A DNA stretch of 64,000 nucleotides from Polynucleobacter sp. 78F-HAINBA (GTDB lineage Bacteria; Pseudomonadota; Gammaproteobacteria; Burkholderiales; Burkholderiaceae), in assembly GCF_018882325.1 (NCBI RefSeq), contig NZ_JACVOQ010000004.1, forward strand, positions 202,425-266,424, written 5' to 3'. The notes under the pieces are model-generated. The model was given only the letters and a program-made list of their open reading frames with translations, was not told the origin of the DNA and did no database searches. Below are positions 24,555 to 34,152 of the stretch, in pieces (the stretch's first letter is position 1; each line of letters starts with the position of its first letter). The translations under genes and the position numbers were made by a program.

Positions 24555-24872
24555 TTGAATAGCGCCAGGATTTCTGAATTACTAAAAACACGCCCCAAGA
24601 CAAGTTTGTATTGGGGTTTGTATTTGGCATCTACAGATCAAGGCGCTAAACCAGACTTAGGTATTGCGGTCGCCAAAAAGCTAGCCAAGCGTGCGGTAGA
24701 TCGCAACCAATTAAAGCGCATGATCCGTGAATTAGTTAGAGGCGCTCAAGCTACACACCTCAATGGCGACGTTGTGGTGAAGCTGAAAAAACCTATTGGT
24801 CGCGAGACGCGCGGCAGACTCAGAAGCAAAGAAAAAGAAACGTTGCGCAGCCAAATCGCAGGGTTAATTTAA
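24555..24872 (+). CDS. rnpA: Ribonuclease P protein component
   Basis: RnpA assists the RNase P ribozyme in trimming tRNA 5' ends. The 105-residue product contains the signature RAVDRNQLKRMIRELVR, equivalent to the RNR motif that contacts the RNA, preceded by GIAVAKKLAKRAV. The start appears to be TTG (24555-24557), 8 bp after rpmH. Downstream yidD begins 1 bp after the stop. Confidence 0.94.
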   Translation: MNSARISELLKTRPKTSLYWGLYLASTDQGAKPDLGIAVAKKLAKRAVDRNQLKRMIRELVRGAQATHLNGDVVVKLKKPIGRETRGRLRSKEKETLRSQIAGLI

Positions 24873-24873
24873 A

Positions 24874-25113
24874 GTGCGTCTATTGAATAAGCTGGCCATT
24901 AAGCTTTTGAGGGCTTATCAAATTGCGCTCAGCCCTTTTGTTGGCATGCAATGTAAGTTTGCACCTTCTTGTTCTCAATATGCCTGTGACTGCTTTGCAA
25001 ATTACGGATTTTTAAAAAGCTGTAGGCTAATGGTGTGGCGTGTTTTACGTTGCAACCCATGGTCACAAGGGGGGGTCGACCCCGCAGTAAAACCAACACC
25101 TCATCATCATTAA
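24874..25113 (+). CDS. yidD: Membrane protein insertion efficiency factor YidD
   Basis: A 79-residue member of the YidD (DUF37) family. The diagnostic pattern is YQIALSPFVGMQCKFAPSCS followed by QYACDCF and a C-terminal CNPWSQGGVDPV-like segment (here CNPWSQGGVDPAVK). It helps YidC-dependent insertion of membrane proteins. The start codon is GTG at 24874, directly after rnpA. Confidence 0.94.
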   Translation: MRLLNKLAIKLLRAYQIALSPFVGMQCKFAPSCSQYACDCFANYGFLKSCRLMVWRVLRCNPWSQGGVDPAVKPTPHHH

Positions 25114-25117
25114 GTGA

Positions 25118-26800
25118 ATGCAAATGGACTTTAAAAAAACAATTCTTTGGGCGGTCTTCTCAATGTCGGGCCTGATGTTGTACAACAACTGGCAGGTTCA
25201 CGAGGGGAAACCATCGATGTTTGGTGGGGCCCCTGCCAGCACTGCTGTTGTGGCTGATAAAGCTCAATCAAGCAAGGTGGATATTCCATCTCCAGTACAA
25301 AACCCAAGCACTCCAGCGCCGAATCAAGCGCCTGCTATTGTTACTAGAGCAATTGAAATATCAGAAAAGTTTGTATTGCAAAACGATGTGTTGATTTTGG
25401 AAATCAGCGCTAATGGTGCCAACATTATTGATGCGAAATTACCCAAACAGCTGACAGCAGAAAAGAAGCCGGTTGAATTATTTCAATACGCACCGAACCA
25501 TAAATACTTTGCACGTTCTGGCTTAATTGCTTTGGGTAACGCAGATCTACCCAACCATACCACCACGTTTAAATTAGTGCAGTCCGGGAAAGATGGATCC
25601 GGAAAACCTTTTATTGTTTTGGCTAGCGAGCGCAACGGCGTAAAACTCGAGAAGACATTTATTTTAAGTCCCGGCAGTTATGTTGTTGATGTTGGACATC
25701 GCGTTACACAAAGCAATGCAAATGTAGCGCCACTAGTTCTCTACACAGAGATCGTGCGCGATGCTTCACAAGAGCAAAAAATTGGACCCTTTGATGGCGC
25801 GTTCTCTGCAAGCACCTTCACGGGTCCTGCCGCTTACACCGAAAAAGAAAAATTCAATAAGCTGGAATTCACGGCGATTGATAAAAACAAAATTACTATT
25901 CCTACGCAAGTGCCGGCTGGGGATCCTGCATGGATTGCTATGGTTCAGCACTACTTTGCCAGCGCGTGGATTCCCGGTGACAAGACGGCGCGAGACATTT
26001 ATGCGGGAAGAATTGATAACAATCTTTACCGCATTGGCATGCAAACACCCTTGGGCGTAGTTGCACCAGGAACAACCGTTGTTGAAAAAGCAAAGCTGTT
26101 TGTAGGCCCGCAAGAGGAAAGCGTTTTAGAAACGATTGCCCCAGGGTTTGCTTTGCTCAAAGACTATGGCTACCTCACTATTCTTGCCAAACCTATTTTC
26201 TGGTTGCTAGAAAACATTCACTCCTATGTTGGTAATTGGGGTTGGTCAATCATCTTGTTGACCATCTTGATTAAGCTGGTGTTCTTTCCACTGTCCGCTG
26301 CTAGTTATAAGTCAATGGCGCGCATGAAAGAAGTTCAGCCACGCTTGCTTGCGATGAAAGAGCAATACAAAGGTGAGCCACAAAAATTAAACCAAGCGAT
26401 GATGGAGATGTATCGCAAGGAAAAAATTAATCCTTTGGGCGGCTGCTTACCGGTAGTTATTCAGATTCCGGTATTTATTTCTTTGTACTGGGTTCTGCTG
26501 TCTTCAGTAGAAATGCGCAATGCACCATGGATTGGTTGGATTCATGACCTATCAGTTCCGGACCCATATTACATTTTGCCAATCATCATGGCAGCATCTA
26601 TGTTTGTGCAAACCAAACTAAACCCAACGCCACCAGATCCAATTCAGGCGAAGGTGATGATGTATATGCCGCTAGTGTTCTCGGTAATGTTCTTCTTCTT
26701 CCCTGCGGGCTTGGTTCTGTACTGGGTGGTAAACAACTTGCTGTCAATTGCTCAACAATGGCAAATCAATCAAATGTTTGGAAAGAAGCCAGCTAAATAA
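25118..26800 (+). CDS. yidC: Membrane protein insertase YidC
   Basis: YidC inserts and folds inner-membrane proteins, alone or with SecYEG. The 560-residue product has the Gram-negative layout: an N-terminal membrane anchor (MDFKKTILWAVFSMSGLMLY), a large periplasmic beta domain (about residues 40-340), and the conserved five-helix core with NWGWSIILLTILIKLVFFPL and INPLGGCLPVVIQIPVFISL. The start is ATG 25118 or the in-frame ATG two codons later. Confidence 0.97.
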   Translation: MQMDFKKTILWAVFSMSGLMLYNNWQVHEGKPSMFGGAPASTAVVADKAQSSKVDIPSPVQNPSTPAPNQAPAIVTRAIEISEKFVLQNDVLILEISANGANIIDAKLPKQLTAEKKPVELFQYAPNHKYFARSGLIALGNADLPNHTTTFKLVQSGKDGSGKPFIVLASERNGVKLEKTFILSPGSYVVDVGHRVTQSNANVAPLVLYTEIVRDASQEQKIGPFDGAFSASTFTGPAAYTEKEKFNKLEFTAIDKNKITIPTQVPAGDPAWIAMVQHYFASAWIPGDKTARDIYAGRIDNNLYRIGMQTPLGVVAPGTTVVEKAKLFVGPQEESVLETIAPGFALLKDYGYLTILAKPIFWLLENIHSYVGNWGWSIILLTILIKLVFFPLSAASYKSMARMKEVQPRLLAMKEQYKGEPQKLNQAMMEMYRKEKINPLGGCLPVVIQIPVFISLYWVLLSSVEMRNAPWIGWIHDLSVPDPYYILPIIMAASMFVQTKLNPTPPDPIQAKVMMYMPLVFSVMFFFFPAGLVLYWVVNNLLSIAQQWQINQMFGKKPAK

Positions 26801-26838
26801 ATTTTTAGCTGCCCAAAGATGAATACGGAGTGCCCGCA

Positions 26839-28221
26839 ATGATGACTAGAAAGTTGCCCATCATTGCGGTTGCCACCGCACCAGGCAAAGCTGGTGTTGG
26901 CGTCATTCGCATCAGTGGGGCTCAGCTTTTGCCGCTGTCTGAAGCTTTATTTCAGAAGGCGCTTTCGCCCCGTCAGGCCAACTTACTGACACTTCGTGAT
27001 GCGCAAGGCGAGTCGATAGACCAACTCATTGCCATTTACTTTGCCGCCCCCGCTTCCTTTACTGGTGAAGATGTTTTAGAGCTGCAGTGCCATGGAGGGC
27101 CACAACTTTTAGAGTTGGTCATGAAGCGTTGTCTTGAGCTTGGGAAAGATCAGGGCTTAGTAATTGCTGAACCTGGCGAGTTTTCCTTGCGCGCTTATCT
27201 AAACAACAAAATCGACTTAGCGCAAGCAGAGGCTATCGCAGATTTAATTGACGCCCAAAGTGAGGCGGCAGTTCGTGGTGCAGCACGCTCATTGCAGGGA
27301 GCTTTTTCAAACGATATCAATAGTTTGATTGAAGAAATTACCCAGTTACGTATTTTGGTGGAGTCCACCCTAGACTTTCCTGAAGAAGAGATTGAGTTCT
27401 TAGAGAATGCCCAGGCTCGCGAGCGCCTCAGTACGGTGATGAAAAAGTTGCAAGGACTTCGTGAGGGTGCAAAACAAGGAAAAATTTTGCGTGACGGCAT
27501 CCAGTTGGTTTTGGCTGGCGCCCCCAATGTTGGAAAAAGCTCCCTCCTTAATCGTTTGGCTGGTGAGGAGGTGGCCATTGTCACGCCTATCGCTGGAACT
27601 ACAAGGGATCGGGTTAAGGAGAGCATCACCATTAATGGGGTACCTATGCACATCATTGATACCGCTGGCTTGCGTGAGACTGGTGATCTAGTTGAGGCAA
27701 AAGGCATCGAAAGATCTTGGGAGGCCATCCGAGCTGCCGACCTGGTTATATTTCTACAAGACCCAAGCCCTACAGACAAAAACAATAACGCTGAGGCCTC
27801 GGAGCTGAAAGCCCAAATTTTGCAAGCACTCCCTCCGAAGTGCCCCGTCCTAGAGGTTTGCAACAAATCAGACTTGCTGGGCGAATCCGCAATAAATCAA
27901 GACACAAATCCCTGGTTGCTGATTTCGGCCAAGACGGGTGATGGTATTGAGCTGCTAAAACAGAAAATCTTAGAGTCTGTGGGTTGGGGCGGCACTCAAG
28001 AGGGCGCTATCTTGGCGCGTAGACGACATTTGGATTGCTTAGATAGGGCTGCCACCCACTTAGATAAATCTCAACAATTCGCAGCAGATGGCAACATATC
28101 GCTGGAGTTATTTGCAGAAGAGCTCCGTTTAGCGCAAGATCAGCTAGGGCACATTACTGGAAAACTACTCCCCGATGACCTTTTGGGCAAGATTTTTAGC
28201 CAATTTTGTATTGGCAAGTAA
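26839..28221 (+). CDS. mnmE: tRNA modification GTPase MnmE
   Basis: MnmE (TrmE) is the GTPase partner of MnmG in modification of wobble uridines. It has the folate-binding N-terminal domain (IAVATAPGKAGVGVIRISG), a G domain with Walker A GAPNVGKSSLLNRLAG and DTAGLRE, and the C-terminal FCIGK, whose cysteine is conserved. I chose ATG 26839 (a second ATG follows at once at 26842) because ACGGAG at 26825-26830 is well placed as ribosome-binding site; a GTG at 26830 would overlap that site. Confidence 0.97.
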   Translation: MMTRKLPIIAVATAPGKAGVGVIRISGAQLLPLSEALFQKALSPRQANLLTLRDAQGESIDQLIAIYFAAPASFTGEDVLELQCHGGPQLLELVMKRCLELGKDQGLVIAEPGEFSLRAYLNNKIDLAQAEAIADLIDAQSEAAVRGAARSLQGAFSNDINSLIEEITQLRILVESTLDFPEEEIEFLENAQARERLSTVMKKLQGLREGAKQGKILRDGIQLVLAGAPNVGKSSLLNRLAGEEVAIVTPIAGTTRDRVKESITINGVPMHIIDTAGLRETGDLVEAKGIERSWEAIRAADLVIFLQDPSPTDKNNNAEASELKAQILQALPPKCPVLEVCNKSDLLGESAINQDTNPWLLISAKTGDGIELLKQKILESVGWGGTQEGAILARRRHLDCLDRAATHLDKSQQFAADGNISLELFAEELRLAQDQLGHITGKLLPDDLLGKIFSQFCIGK

Positions 28222-28310
28222 AGGGTTTGCTCTTGGTGGGCCAAGCCCTAAAAATATGCCCAAAATGTTAAAATAGTGCGATCAAAAATATTACATTTCA
28301 TAGGACTCTC

Positions 28311-30158
28311 ATGACTATCAATACCAATGCACCTGAGTACGTAAAAAATCAAAAACTGATTCAATGGGTTGCCGAAGTGGCCGCCTTGACTAAGCCAGAC
28401 AAGATTCATTGGTGTGATGGTTCCCAATCTGAATACGACGAGTTTTGTGAATTGCTGGTAAACGCTGGCGTGTTTAAGCGCCTCAACCCAGCTAAGCGCA
28501 AAAACGCTTTCTTAGCATTGTCAGATCCAGATGATGTGGCTCGTGTTGAAGACCGCACGTTTATTTGCTCTGCAAAAAAAGAAGATGCAGGCCCGACAAA
28601 TAACTGGGTAGAGCCAAGCGAAATGCGCGCCACTCTCCAGCCACTGTTTGATGGTTGTATGCGCGGCAGAACAATGTACGTAGTGCCATTCTCAATGGGC
28701 CCAATTGGTTCCCCAATCGCCCACATTGGTGTTGAGCTTTCTGATAGCCCATATGTTGCTATCAATATGCGCTTGATGACTCGCATGGGTAAAGCAGTGA
28801 TTGATCAACTTGGCGCCACTGGTGAATTTGTTCCTTGTATTCACACTGTTGGTAAGCCTTTGGCTGCTGGCGAAAAAGACGTTGCGTGGCCTAACAACAA
28901 AAACAAATACATCGTTCACTATCCAGAGACACGTGAGATTTGGTCTTTTGGATCTGGCTACGGTGGGAATGCATTGTTAGGTAAAAAATGTTTTGCTTTG
29001 CGTATCGCATCCAATATGGGGCGCGATCAAGGCTGGTTAGCTGAGCACATGTTGATCTTGGGCGTGACTTCACCAGAAGGTAAGAAATACCATATCGCTG
29101 CTGCGTTCCCATCTGCCTGCGGAAAAACCAACTTCTCTATGATGATTCCTCCAAAGGGCTTCGAAGGTTGGAAGGTCACTACAGTTGGTGATGACATTGC
29201 ATGGATCAAGCCACGCAAAGACCCTGTTACAGGTAAGACACGTTTGTTTGCGATTAACCCAGAGTCTGGTTACTTTGGTGTTGCTCCAGGAACAAATCGT
29301 CAAACCAATCCAAACTGTCTCGATTCATTAAACCAAGACGTAATCTTTACTAACGTTGGCTTAACTGATGATGGTGATGTTTGGTGGGAAGGTTTAACTG
29401 ATACACCTCCAGCGCATTTAATTGATTGGCAAGGCAAGGACTGGACTCCTGCTGATGGCGCTGCTGGTCGCAAAGCTGCACACCCAAATTCACGCTTCAC
29501 TGTAGCTGCTACCAATAACCCCGCAGTTGATCCTAATTGGGACAATCCTGAGGGCGTAGCGATTGATGCATTCTTGTTTGGCGGTCGTCGCTCGAACACG
29601 GTTCCATTGGTAAGTGAAGCGCGTGACTGGGTAGAAGGTGTTTACATGGCCGCAACAATGGGCTCTGAAACTACTGCTGCTATTACTGGTCAAGTTGGCG
29701 TTGTTCGTCGCGATCCTTTTGCGATGATTGCATTTGCTGGCTACAACATGAGCGATTACTTCCAACATTGGTTAAACATTGGTAGCAAGCTTGCTGCTGA
29801 AGGCGCTGTGTTGCCAAAAATCTATTGTGTGAACTGGTTCCGCAAAGATGAAAACGGCAAGTTTGTATGGCCTGGTTTTGGTGAAAACATGCGCGTGTTG
29901 TCTTGGATCTTGGGCCGCGCTGAAGGCACAGCTAAGGGCAAGGAAACTGTATTTGGCATTTGTCCAGAGCACGCTGATATGCATTGGAATGGTCTCGATT
30001 ACTCAGTAGACAAGTTTGAAAAAGCGATTACTGTTGCTGTTGACGACTGGAAGAACGAGCTCAAACTTCATTCAGAATTGTTTGAGCATTTAGGTGAGCG
30101 CTTACCTAAAGAGTTGGTCGAAGCTCGTAGCAAAATCGAGAAGCGCTTAAACGCCTAG
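28311..30158 (+). CDS. pckG: Phosphoenolpyruvate carboxykinase (GTP)
   Basis: PckG converts oxaloacetate and GTP to phosphoenolpyruvate, the entry step of gluconeogenesis. The 615-residue length and the motif [15 protein letters not shown] (the GTP-type P-loop with reactive cysteine) distinguish it from the ATP-type enzyme; [19 protein letters not shown] is the metal and nucleotide region. It stands alone, with 89 bp upstream after mnmE, and probably has its own promoter. Confidence 0.97.
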   Translation: MTINTNAPEYVKNQKLIQWVAEVAALTKPDKIHWCDGSQSEYDEFCELLVNAGVFKRLNPAKRKNAFLALSDPDDVARVEDRTFICSAKKEDAGPTNNWVEPSEMRATLQPLFDGCMRGRTMYVVPFSMGPIGSPIAHIGVELSDSPYVAINMRLMTRMGKAVIDQLGATGEFVPCIHTVGKPLAAGEKDVAWPNNKNKYIVHYPETREIWSFGSGYGGNALLGKKCFALRIASNMGRDQGWLAEHMLILGVTSPEGKKYHIAAAFPSACGKTNFSMMIPPKGFEGWKVTTVGDDIAWIKPRKDPVTGKTRLFAINPESGYFGVAPGTNRQTNPNCLDSLNQDVIFTNVGLTDDGDVWWEGLTDTPPAHLIDWQGKDWTPADGAAGRKAAHPNSRFTVAATNNPAVDPNWDNPEGVAIDAFLFGGRRSNTVPLVSEARDWVEGVYMAATMGSETTAAITGQVGVVRRDPFAMIAFAGYNMSDYFQHWLNIGSKLAAEGAVLPKIYCVNWFRKDENGKFVWPGFGENMRVLSWILGRAEGTAKGKETVFGICPEHADMHWNGLDYSVDKFEKAITVAVDDWKNELKLHSELFEHLGERLPKELVEARSKIEKRLNA

Positions 30159-30205
30159 GCATTCCCTAGAGGTTTAAGAAGCATTTTCAAAAACATCTTT
30201 ATTTA

Positions 30206-31441
30206 ATGACCTTACCCCAACACCATGACATCGTGGTGATTGGGGCAGGCATTGCTGGCTCCAGCATTGCCAGTGAGTTGCTTGAGCGCGGTCAAGCGGT
30301 CTGTATTATTGACTCAGCCCCTCACCCCGCATCAGCATGTTCTAGTCACGCTTACGCCATTGCTCACCCACATGTTGGTCGTGGCGCCCCCCGTTTATTG
30401 CGCCTAACTCGCATTGCCTTTCTGATAGCCGAAGCTCGATGGGGCAAGGTCTGGAATCAGCACGGCATCTTTCAGCCAAACAAAAAAGACAAAGTTTTTA
30501 ATCGGGATGATGTTGCAGGTTACCTGCGTTCACTCGATCTTGATGAGGGGATGGCACAAGCACTTGATGCGAATGATGCTATGCGGGCTTGTGGAATTTC
30601 TCAAGATGGCATTTGGCTTCCACGGGGCGCATCATTAAATCTGTTTGAAGCAACTCAAGATGCGTTAGCCCCCCACCCAAAATTGACTTGCTGCTGGAAT
30701 ACTCCCGTAGCTCGCCTGGAGAAGGTAAATGCCGGTTGGCAATTAATCGACCCTCACGATAGACCCATCATGACTGCTGGCAAAGTCATTATTGCGGCAG
30801 CGCTTGAAACGAAAAATTTAGCCGCAAGTATTGACGTACGACTTCCCTTGAGGCCGGTGCGTGGACAGCTGAGTATTTTTTCTATTGATGAAAATAGTTC
30901 CTGGGCGCCAAAACTACCTCGCACCGCTATATCAGGTGATGGCTATTGTTTGCCAGCTAAGAAATTTTCCGATGGAAGCTACCAATGGATAGTGGGCTCT
31001 AGTTTTGACGAGGGAGAGTCTGATCTTCAGGATTGGGATACTAGTGATGACTTTAATCGTGAGCAGGCAAGAGGCTTGCTGAATTACGAACATGGCGACC
31101 TTAGCCAACTTCAAAAGTCAGGAAGTTTTGTGGGTGTTCGTTGCGTCGCTGGCGATCGTTTGCCGATTATTGGTGCGTTGACTCAACGCCCAGGGATATT
31201 TTTGGCAACAGCCCTGGGGTCGAGAGGCGCACTGTGGTCGGCTTTAGCCGCCAAGCTCATTACTGCTCAAGTGCTTGAGGATGACTTTGCTTTGCTGGCA
31301 CGCTTGGGTTTTGCTGCAGACTTAGTTGCTGCACTAGCGCCCGCCCGCTTCTTTGCTGGCGCTTTGGCGGCAGCACCCGCTTTGGGTGCTTTTGCTTCAA
31401 ACTCAAAACCAATTTTGCCGTCCGCACCTAAAGCAAGATAG
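30206..31441 (+). CDS. FAD-dependent oxidoreductase, stand-alone MnmC2-like
   Basis: A 411-residue FAD protein of the DAO fold, starting with DIVVIGAGIAGSSIASELLE. The body resembles the C-terminal oxidase domain of MnmC: GIWLPRGASLNLFEAT, RPVRGQLS, GVRCVAGDRLPIIGAL and ATALGSRGALWSALAAKLI. That domain removes the carboxymethyl group of cmnm5U34 in tRNA, downstream of MnmE/MnmG, both encoded in this window. The N-terminal methyltransferase domain of fused MnmC is absent. The last 175 bp overlap topB on the other strand; the family-like segment near DLVAALAPARFFAGAL lies inside the overlap, so the overlap seems real. Confidence 0.75.
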   Translation: MTLPQHHDIVVIGAGIAGSSIASELLERGQAVCIIDSAPHPASACSSHAYAIAHPHVGRGAPRLLRLTRIAFLIAEARWGKVWNQHGIFQPNKKDKVFNRDDVAGYLRSLDLDEGMAQALDANDAMRACGISQDGIWLPRGASLNLFEATQDALAPHPKLTCCWNTPVARLEKVNAGWQLIDPHDRPIMTAGKVIIAAALETKNLAASIDVRLPLRPVRGQLSIFSIDENSSWAPKLPRTAISGDGYCLPAKKFSDGSYQWIVGSSFDEGESDLQDWDTSDDFNREQARGLLNYEHGDLSQLQKSGSFVGVRCVAGDRLPIIGALTQRPGIFLATALGSRGALWSALAAKLITAQVLEDDFALLARLGFAADLVAALAPARFFAGALAAAPALGAFASNSKPILPSAPKAR

Positions 31442-33945
31442 GCCTTAAAGCCACGACCAGTACGGTTTGATTTGAAGTTGGTCAGCAAATCAGTTTTACC
31501 TTCGGCAAGCAATTTTTGAACTTGCTCTGCAGAAATTTCTTGTTGCAAAACAACCTTGCCCGTTTTGAAATCACATGATTTTTCTGGTCCAGTATTTCTT
31601 TCGCACAAATAGCGCATGCCATCTTCATATACGGCGCCAGAACATTTTGGACAAACGCCTAAAGCCTGGCGGCCAGTAAAGTCGATTGCCTCAGACTCAT
31701 CTTCTTGAGTATTGCCAAAATCAAATTCAAGCTTGAAGCCTGCATTTGGATAATCCTTATCATCCTCAGGAATTTCGCTTAATTTGATAATCGCCGCAAA
31801 TGGCCTACCCATTTTGCTGCGGAATCCCTGCAATGGCCCAATAGTTTTTTCACGCAGCAATTCTTCTACTTCTGGATATTCAAATGCCCGCCCGCCTGGA
31901 GTTTTGCTAATCGTAAAGCCGCACTTCTCACAAGCAAAGCGACGATAGTTTTCTTTAACCGCGCCTTTACAGTGTGGGCATGGTGTAGACATAGTGGCAT
32001 AGTCGCCAGGAATCGTATCGCTGTCATATTCTTTTGCGCGCTTGACGATGCGTTGGGTCATCTGGGCAATTTCTTGCATGAAGGTGTCGCGATTCATCTC
32101 GCCACGCTCAATCAAAGAAAGTTTATTTTCCCAGCTGCCCGTGAGATCGGGGCGCGTTAATTCCTCAACATCTAGGCCGCGCAAGAGTGTCATTAATTGG
32201 AATGCTTTAGCTGTAGGAATGAGCTCGCGTGCTTCGCGCACCATATATTTTTCTGCTAGCAGGCCTTCAATAATGGCTGCGCGCGTTGCGGGTGTGCCCA
32301 AACCTTTTTCAGCCATCGCTTCACGCATCTCATCATCATCCACCCACTTACCGGCGCTTTCCATTGCTGATAACAAAGTTGCCTCGGTGTAGCGAGCTGG
32401 TGGTTTGGTTTTTAATGGGATCGCTGAGATAGATTCAGTTTGAACAGTTTCACCTTCTTGCACTGCTACCAACTCATCATCCGCTTGATTAGATCTGCCG
32501 TACACCGTTAGCCAACCTGGTGTGACCAGTACGCGACCTTCAGTTTTAAAGTGGTGCCCTGATGCTTCGGTGATCCGAGTGGTGACGCGGAATTCAGCTG
32601 CGGGATAAAACACTGCCAAGAAGCGACGCACAACTAAGTCATACAGCTTTTGCTCGGGCTCGCTCAGACTCTTTGGAGACTCTAAGGTGGGGATGATTGC
32701 AAAGTGATCAGATATTTTTGAGTTGTCAAAAATACGTTTGTTCGGTTTGATCCAACCATATCCAGCCTTAGCCTTTGGGTCCTTGGGATCGCCTTGCAAA
32801 ATTTGTTTGGCGAAGGGGCGATATTCTTGTGAATGTTCAGCCAAGTTTTCCATGGTCTGCTTCACGGTTTCTAGATAGTCTTCAGGCAATGCTTTTGCAT
32901 CTGTACGTGGATAAGTAAGTACCTTGTGACGCTCGTAAAGTGCCTGGGCTAAACCCAAAGTATTTTTAGCTGAGAAGCCAAAGCGTGCATTGGCTTCACG
33001 TTGCAAACTTGTTAAGTCAAATAGTTGCGGCGCCAGTTGAGTGGCTGGTTTTGCTTCTTCTTTAACGCTAGCCTTTTTATCGCGGCAGGCTGCAACAATA
33101 CTTTGCGCTGCTGCTTCGCTCCACAAGCGATTTTCACGCGCATCAGGCGCAGCCGCATCTTTCTTAAACTTCGGATCAAACCAACGACCTTCATACACGC
33201 CAGCCGCAGCAATAAATTCTGCCTTCACCTCCCAATAATCTTTGGAGATAAATTTACGGATGAGCTCTTCGCGCTCCACCACAATTGATAGTGTGGGTGT
33301 TTGTACTCGACCAACTGTTGTTAGAAAAAATCCACCACTCTTGCTGTTGAATGCAGTCATGGCGCGAGTACCGTTGATTCCCACAAGCCAATCGGCCTCA
33401 GAGCGGCAACGCGCTGCATCTGCTAGTGGTTGCATATCGCTATCGCTACGTAGTGAGGCAAAGCCATCACGAATGGCTGCTGGCGTCATCGACTGTAACC
33501 AAAGTCGCTTGATTGCTTGGGGTGCTTTTGCGTGCTGAGCAATCAAACGAAAAATCAACTCACCTTCGCGTCCCGCGTCACATGCATTAATAAGTTCATT
33601 AATATCTTTACGCTTAATGAGCTTTTGCAACACCTTAAGTCGCGATTCAGTTTTAGCAATCGGGCGTAAATCAAAATAGGGTGGCACAACCGGAAGATTT
33701 GCAAATGACCACTTACCGCGTTTGACATCAAATTCTTCGGGGGCGGCGATTTCTAATAGATGGCCAACCGCGGAAGAAATAACAAAGTCATCACTCTCGA
33801 AATAGTCCTCATATTTAGTGAAGCCGCCCAAAGCTTTGGCAATGTCATTCGCAACGGAAGGTTTCTCCGCAATGATCAGTGCTTTAGGATGATCTACGGT
33901 TGAGGTCTTTGAGCTGCTTTTTTTGGTAGTTGCTTTAGTTGCCAC
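31267..33945 (-). CDS. topB: DNA topoisomerase III
   Basis: A type IA topoisomerase (892 residues) that decatenates replication intermediates. The TOPRIM start ALIIAEKPSVANDIAKALGG, the INACDAGREGELIFRLIAQ motif, and the active-site tyrosine in HKVLTYPRTDAKALPEDYL are present. Two C-terminal zinc-finger-like segments (CPHCK...CEKCG and CPKCSG...CERN) are followed by a Lys/Ala/Ser-rich tail. The 3' end overlaps the MnmC2-like gene tail to tail by 175 bp. Confidence 0.96.
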   Translation of the reverse strand: MATKATTKKSSSKTSTVDHPKALIIAEKPSVANDIAKALGGFTKYEDYFESDDFVISSAVGHLLEIAAPEEFDVKRGKWSFANLPVVPPYFDLRPIAKTESRLKVLQKLIKRKDINELINACDAGREGELIFRLIAQHAKAPQAIKRLWLQSMTPAAIRDGFASLRSDSDMQPLADAARCRSEADWLVGINGTRAMTAFNSKSGGFFLTTVGRVQTPTLSIVVEREELIRKFISKDYWEVKAEFIAAAGVYEGRWFDPKFKKDAAAPDARENRLWSEAAAQSIVAACRDKKASVKEEAKPATQLAPQLFDLTSLQREANARFGFSAKNTLGLAQALYERHKVLTYPRTDAKALPEDYLETVKQTMENLAEHSQEYRPFAKQILQGDPKDPKAKAGYGWIKPNKRIFDNSKISDHFAIIPTLESPKSLSEPEQKLYDLVVRRFLAVFYPAAEFRVTTRITEASGHHFKTEGRVLVTPGWLTVYGRSNQADDELVAVQEGETVQTESISAIPLKTKPPARYTEATLLSAMESAGKWVDDDEMREAMAEKGLGTPATRAAIIEGLLAEKYMVREARELIPTAKAFQLMTLLRGLDVEELTRPDLTGSWENKLSLIERGEMNRDTFMQEIAQMTQRIVKRAKEYDSDTIPGDYATMSTPCPHCKGAVKENYRRFACEKCGFTISKTPGGRAFEYPEVEELLREKTIGPLQGFRSKMGRPFAAIIKLSEIPEDDKDYPNAGFKLEFDFGNTQEDESEAIDFTGRQALGVCPKCSGAVYEDGMRYLCERNTGPEKSCDFKTGKVVLQQEISAEQVQKLLAEGKTDLLTNFKSNRTGRGFKAYLALGADGKIGFEFEAKAPKAGAAAKAPAKKRAGASAATKSAAKPKRASKAKSSSST

Positions 33946-34135
33946 GCGTTTTGCCTAAATTTGAGCTTGAAATCATGTTTTTAATGGGTAGAAACGGGCG
34001 ACCAATTTAAACCAGATCCTGGGTAAACCCGCCGCACCCCTCTTTTTTATTATTAACCGATAAATTAACAAAAGTCCAAAACCCGCATTTTTTGTGAGCT
34101 ACTAGGGGGTCTTATGAAGGGTCAATTTAGTCAAA

Positions 34136-34152
34136 ATAGGCTTTTAAAGCCT
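34136..34152 (-). terminator. Weak hairpin at the end of dprA
   Basis: AGGCTTT and AAAGCCT form a 7-bp stem at 34138-34152 around a single T, overlapping the dprA stop codon. On the minus strand it is followed by CTATTTTG, so it could act as a weak terminator between dprA and topB. The 198 bp between the genes holds no ORF that I would call. Confidence 0.3.

Noticed and set aside
28222..28310. Strong terminator between mnmE and pckG
   Set aside because: The possible stem around GGGTTTG...CAAGCCC is imperfect and no T-run follows.
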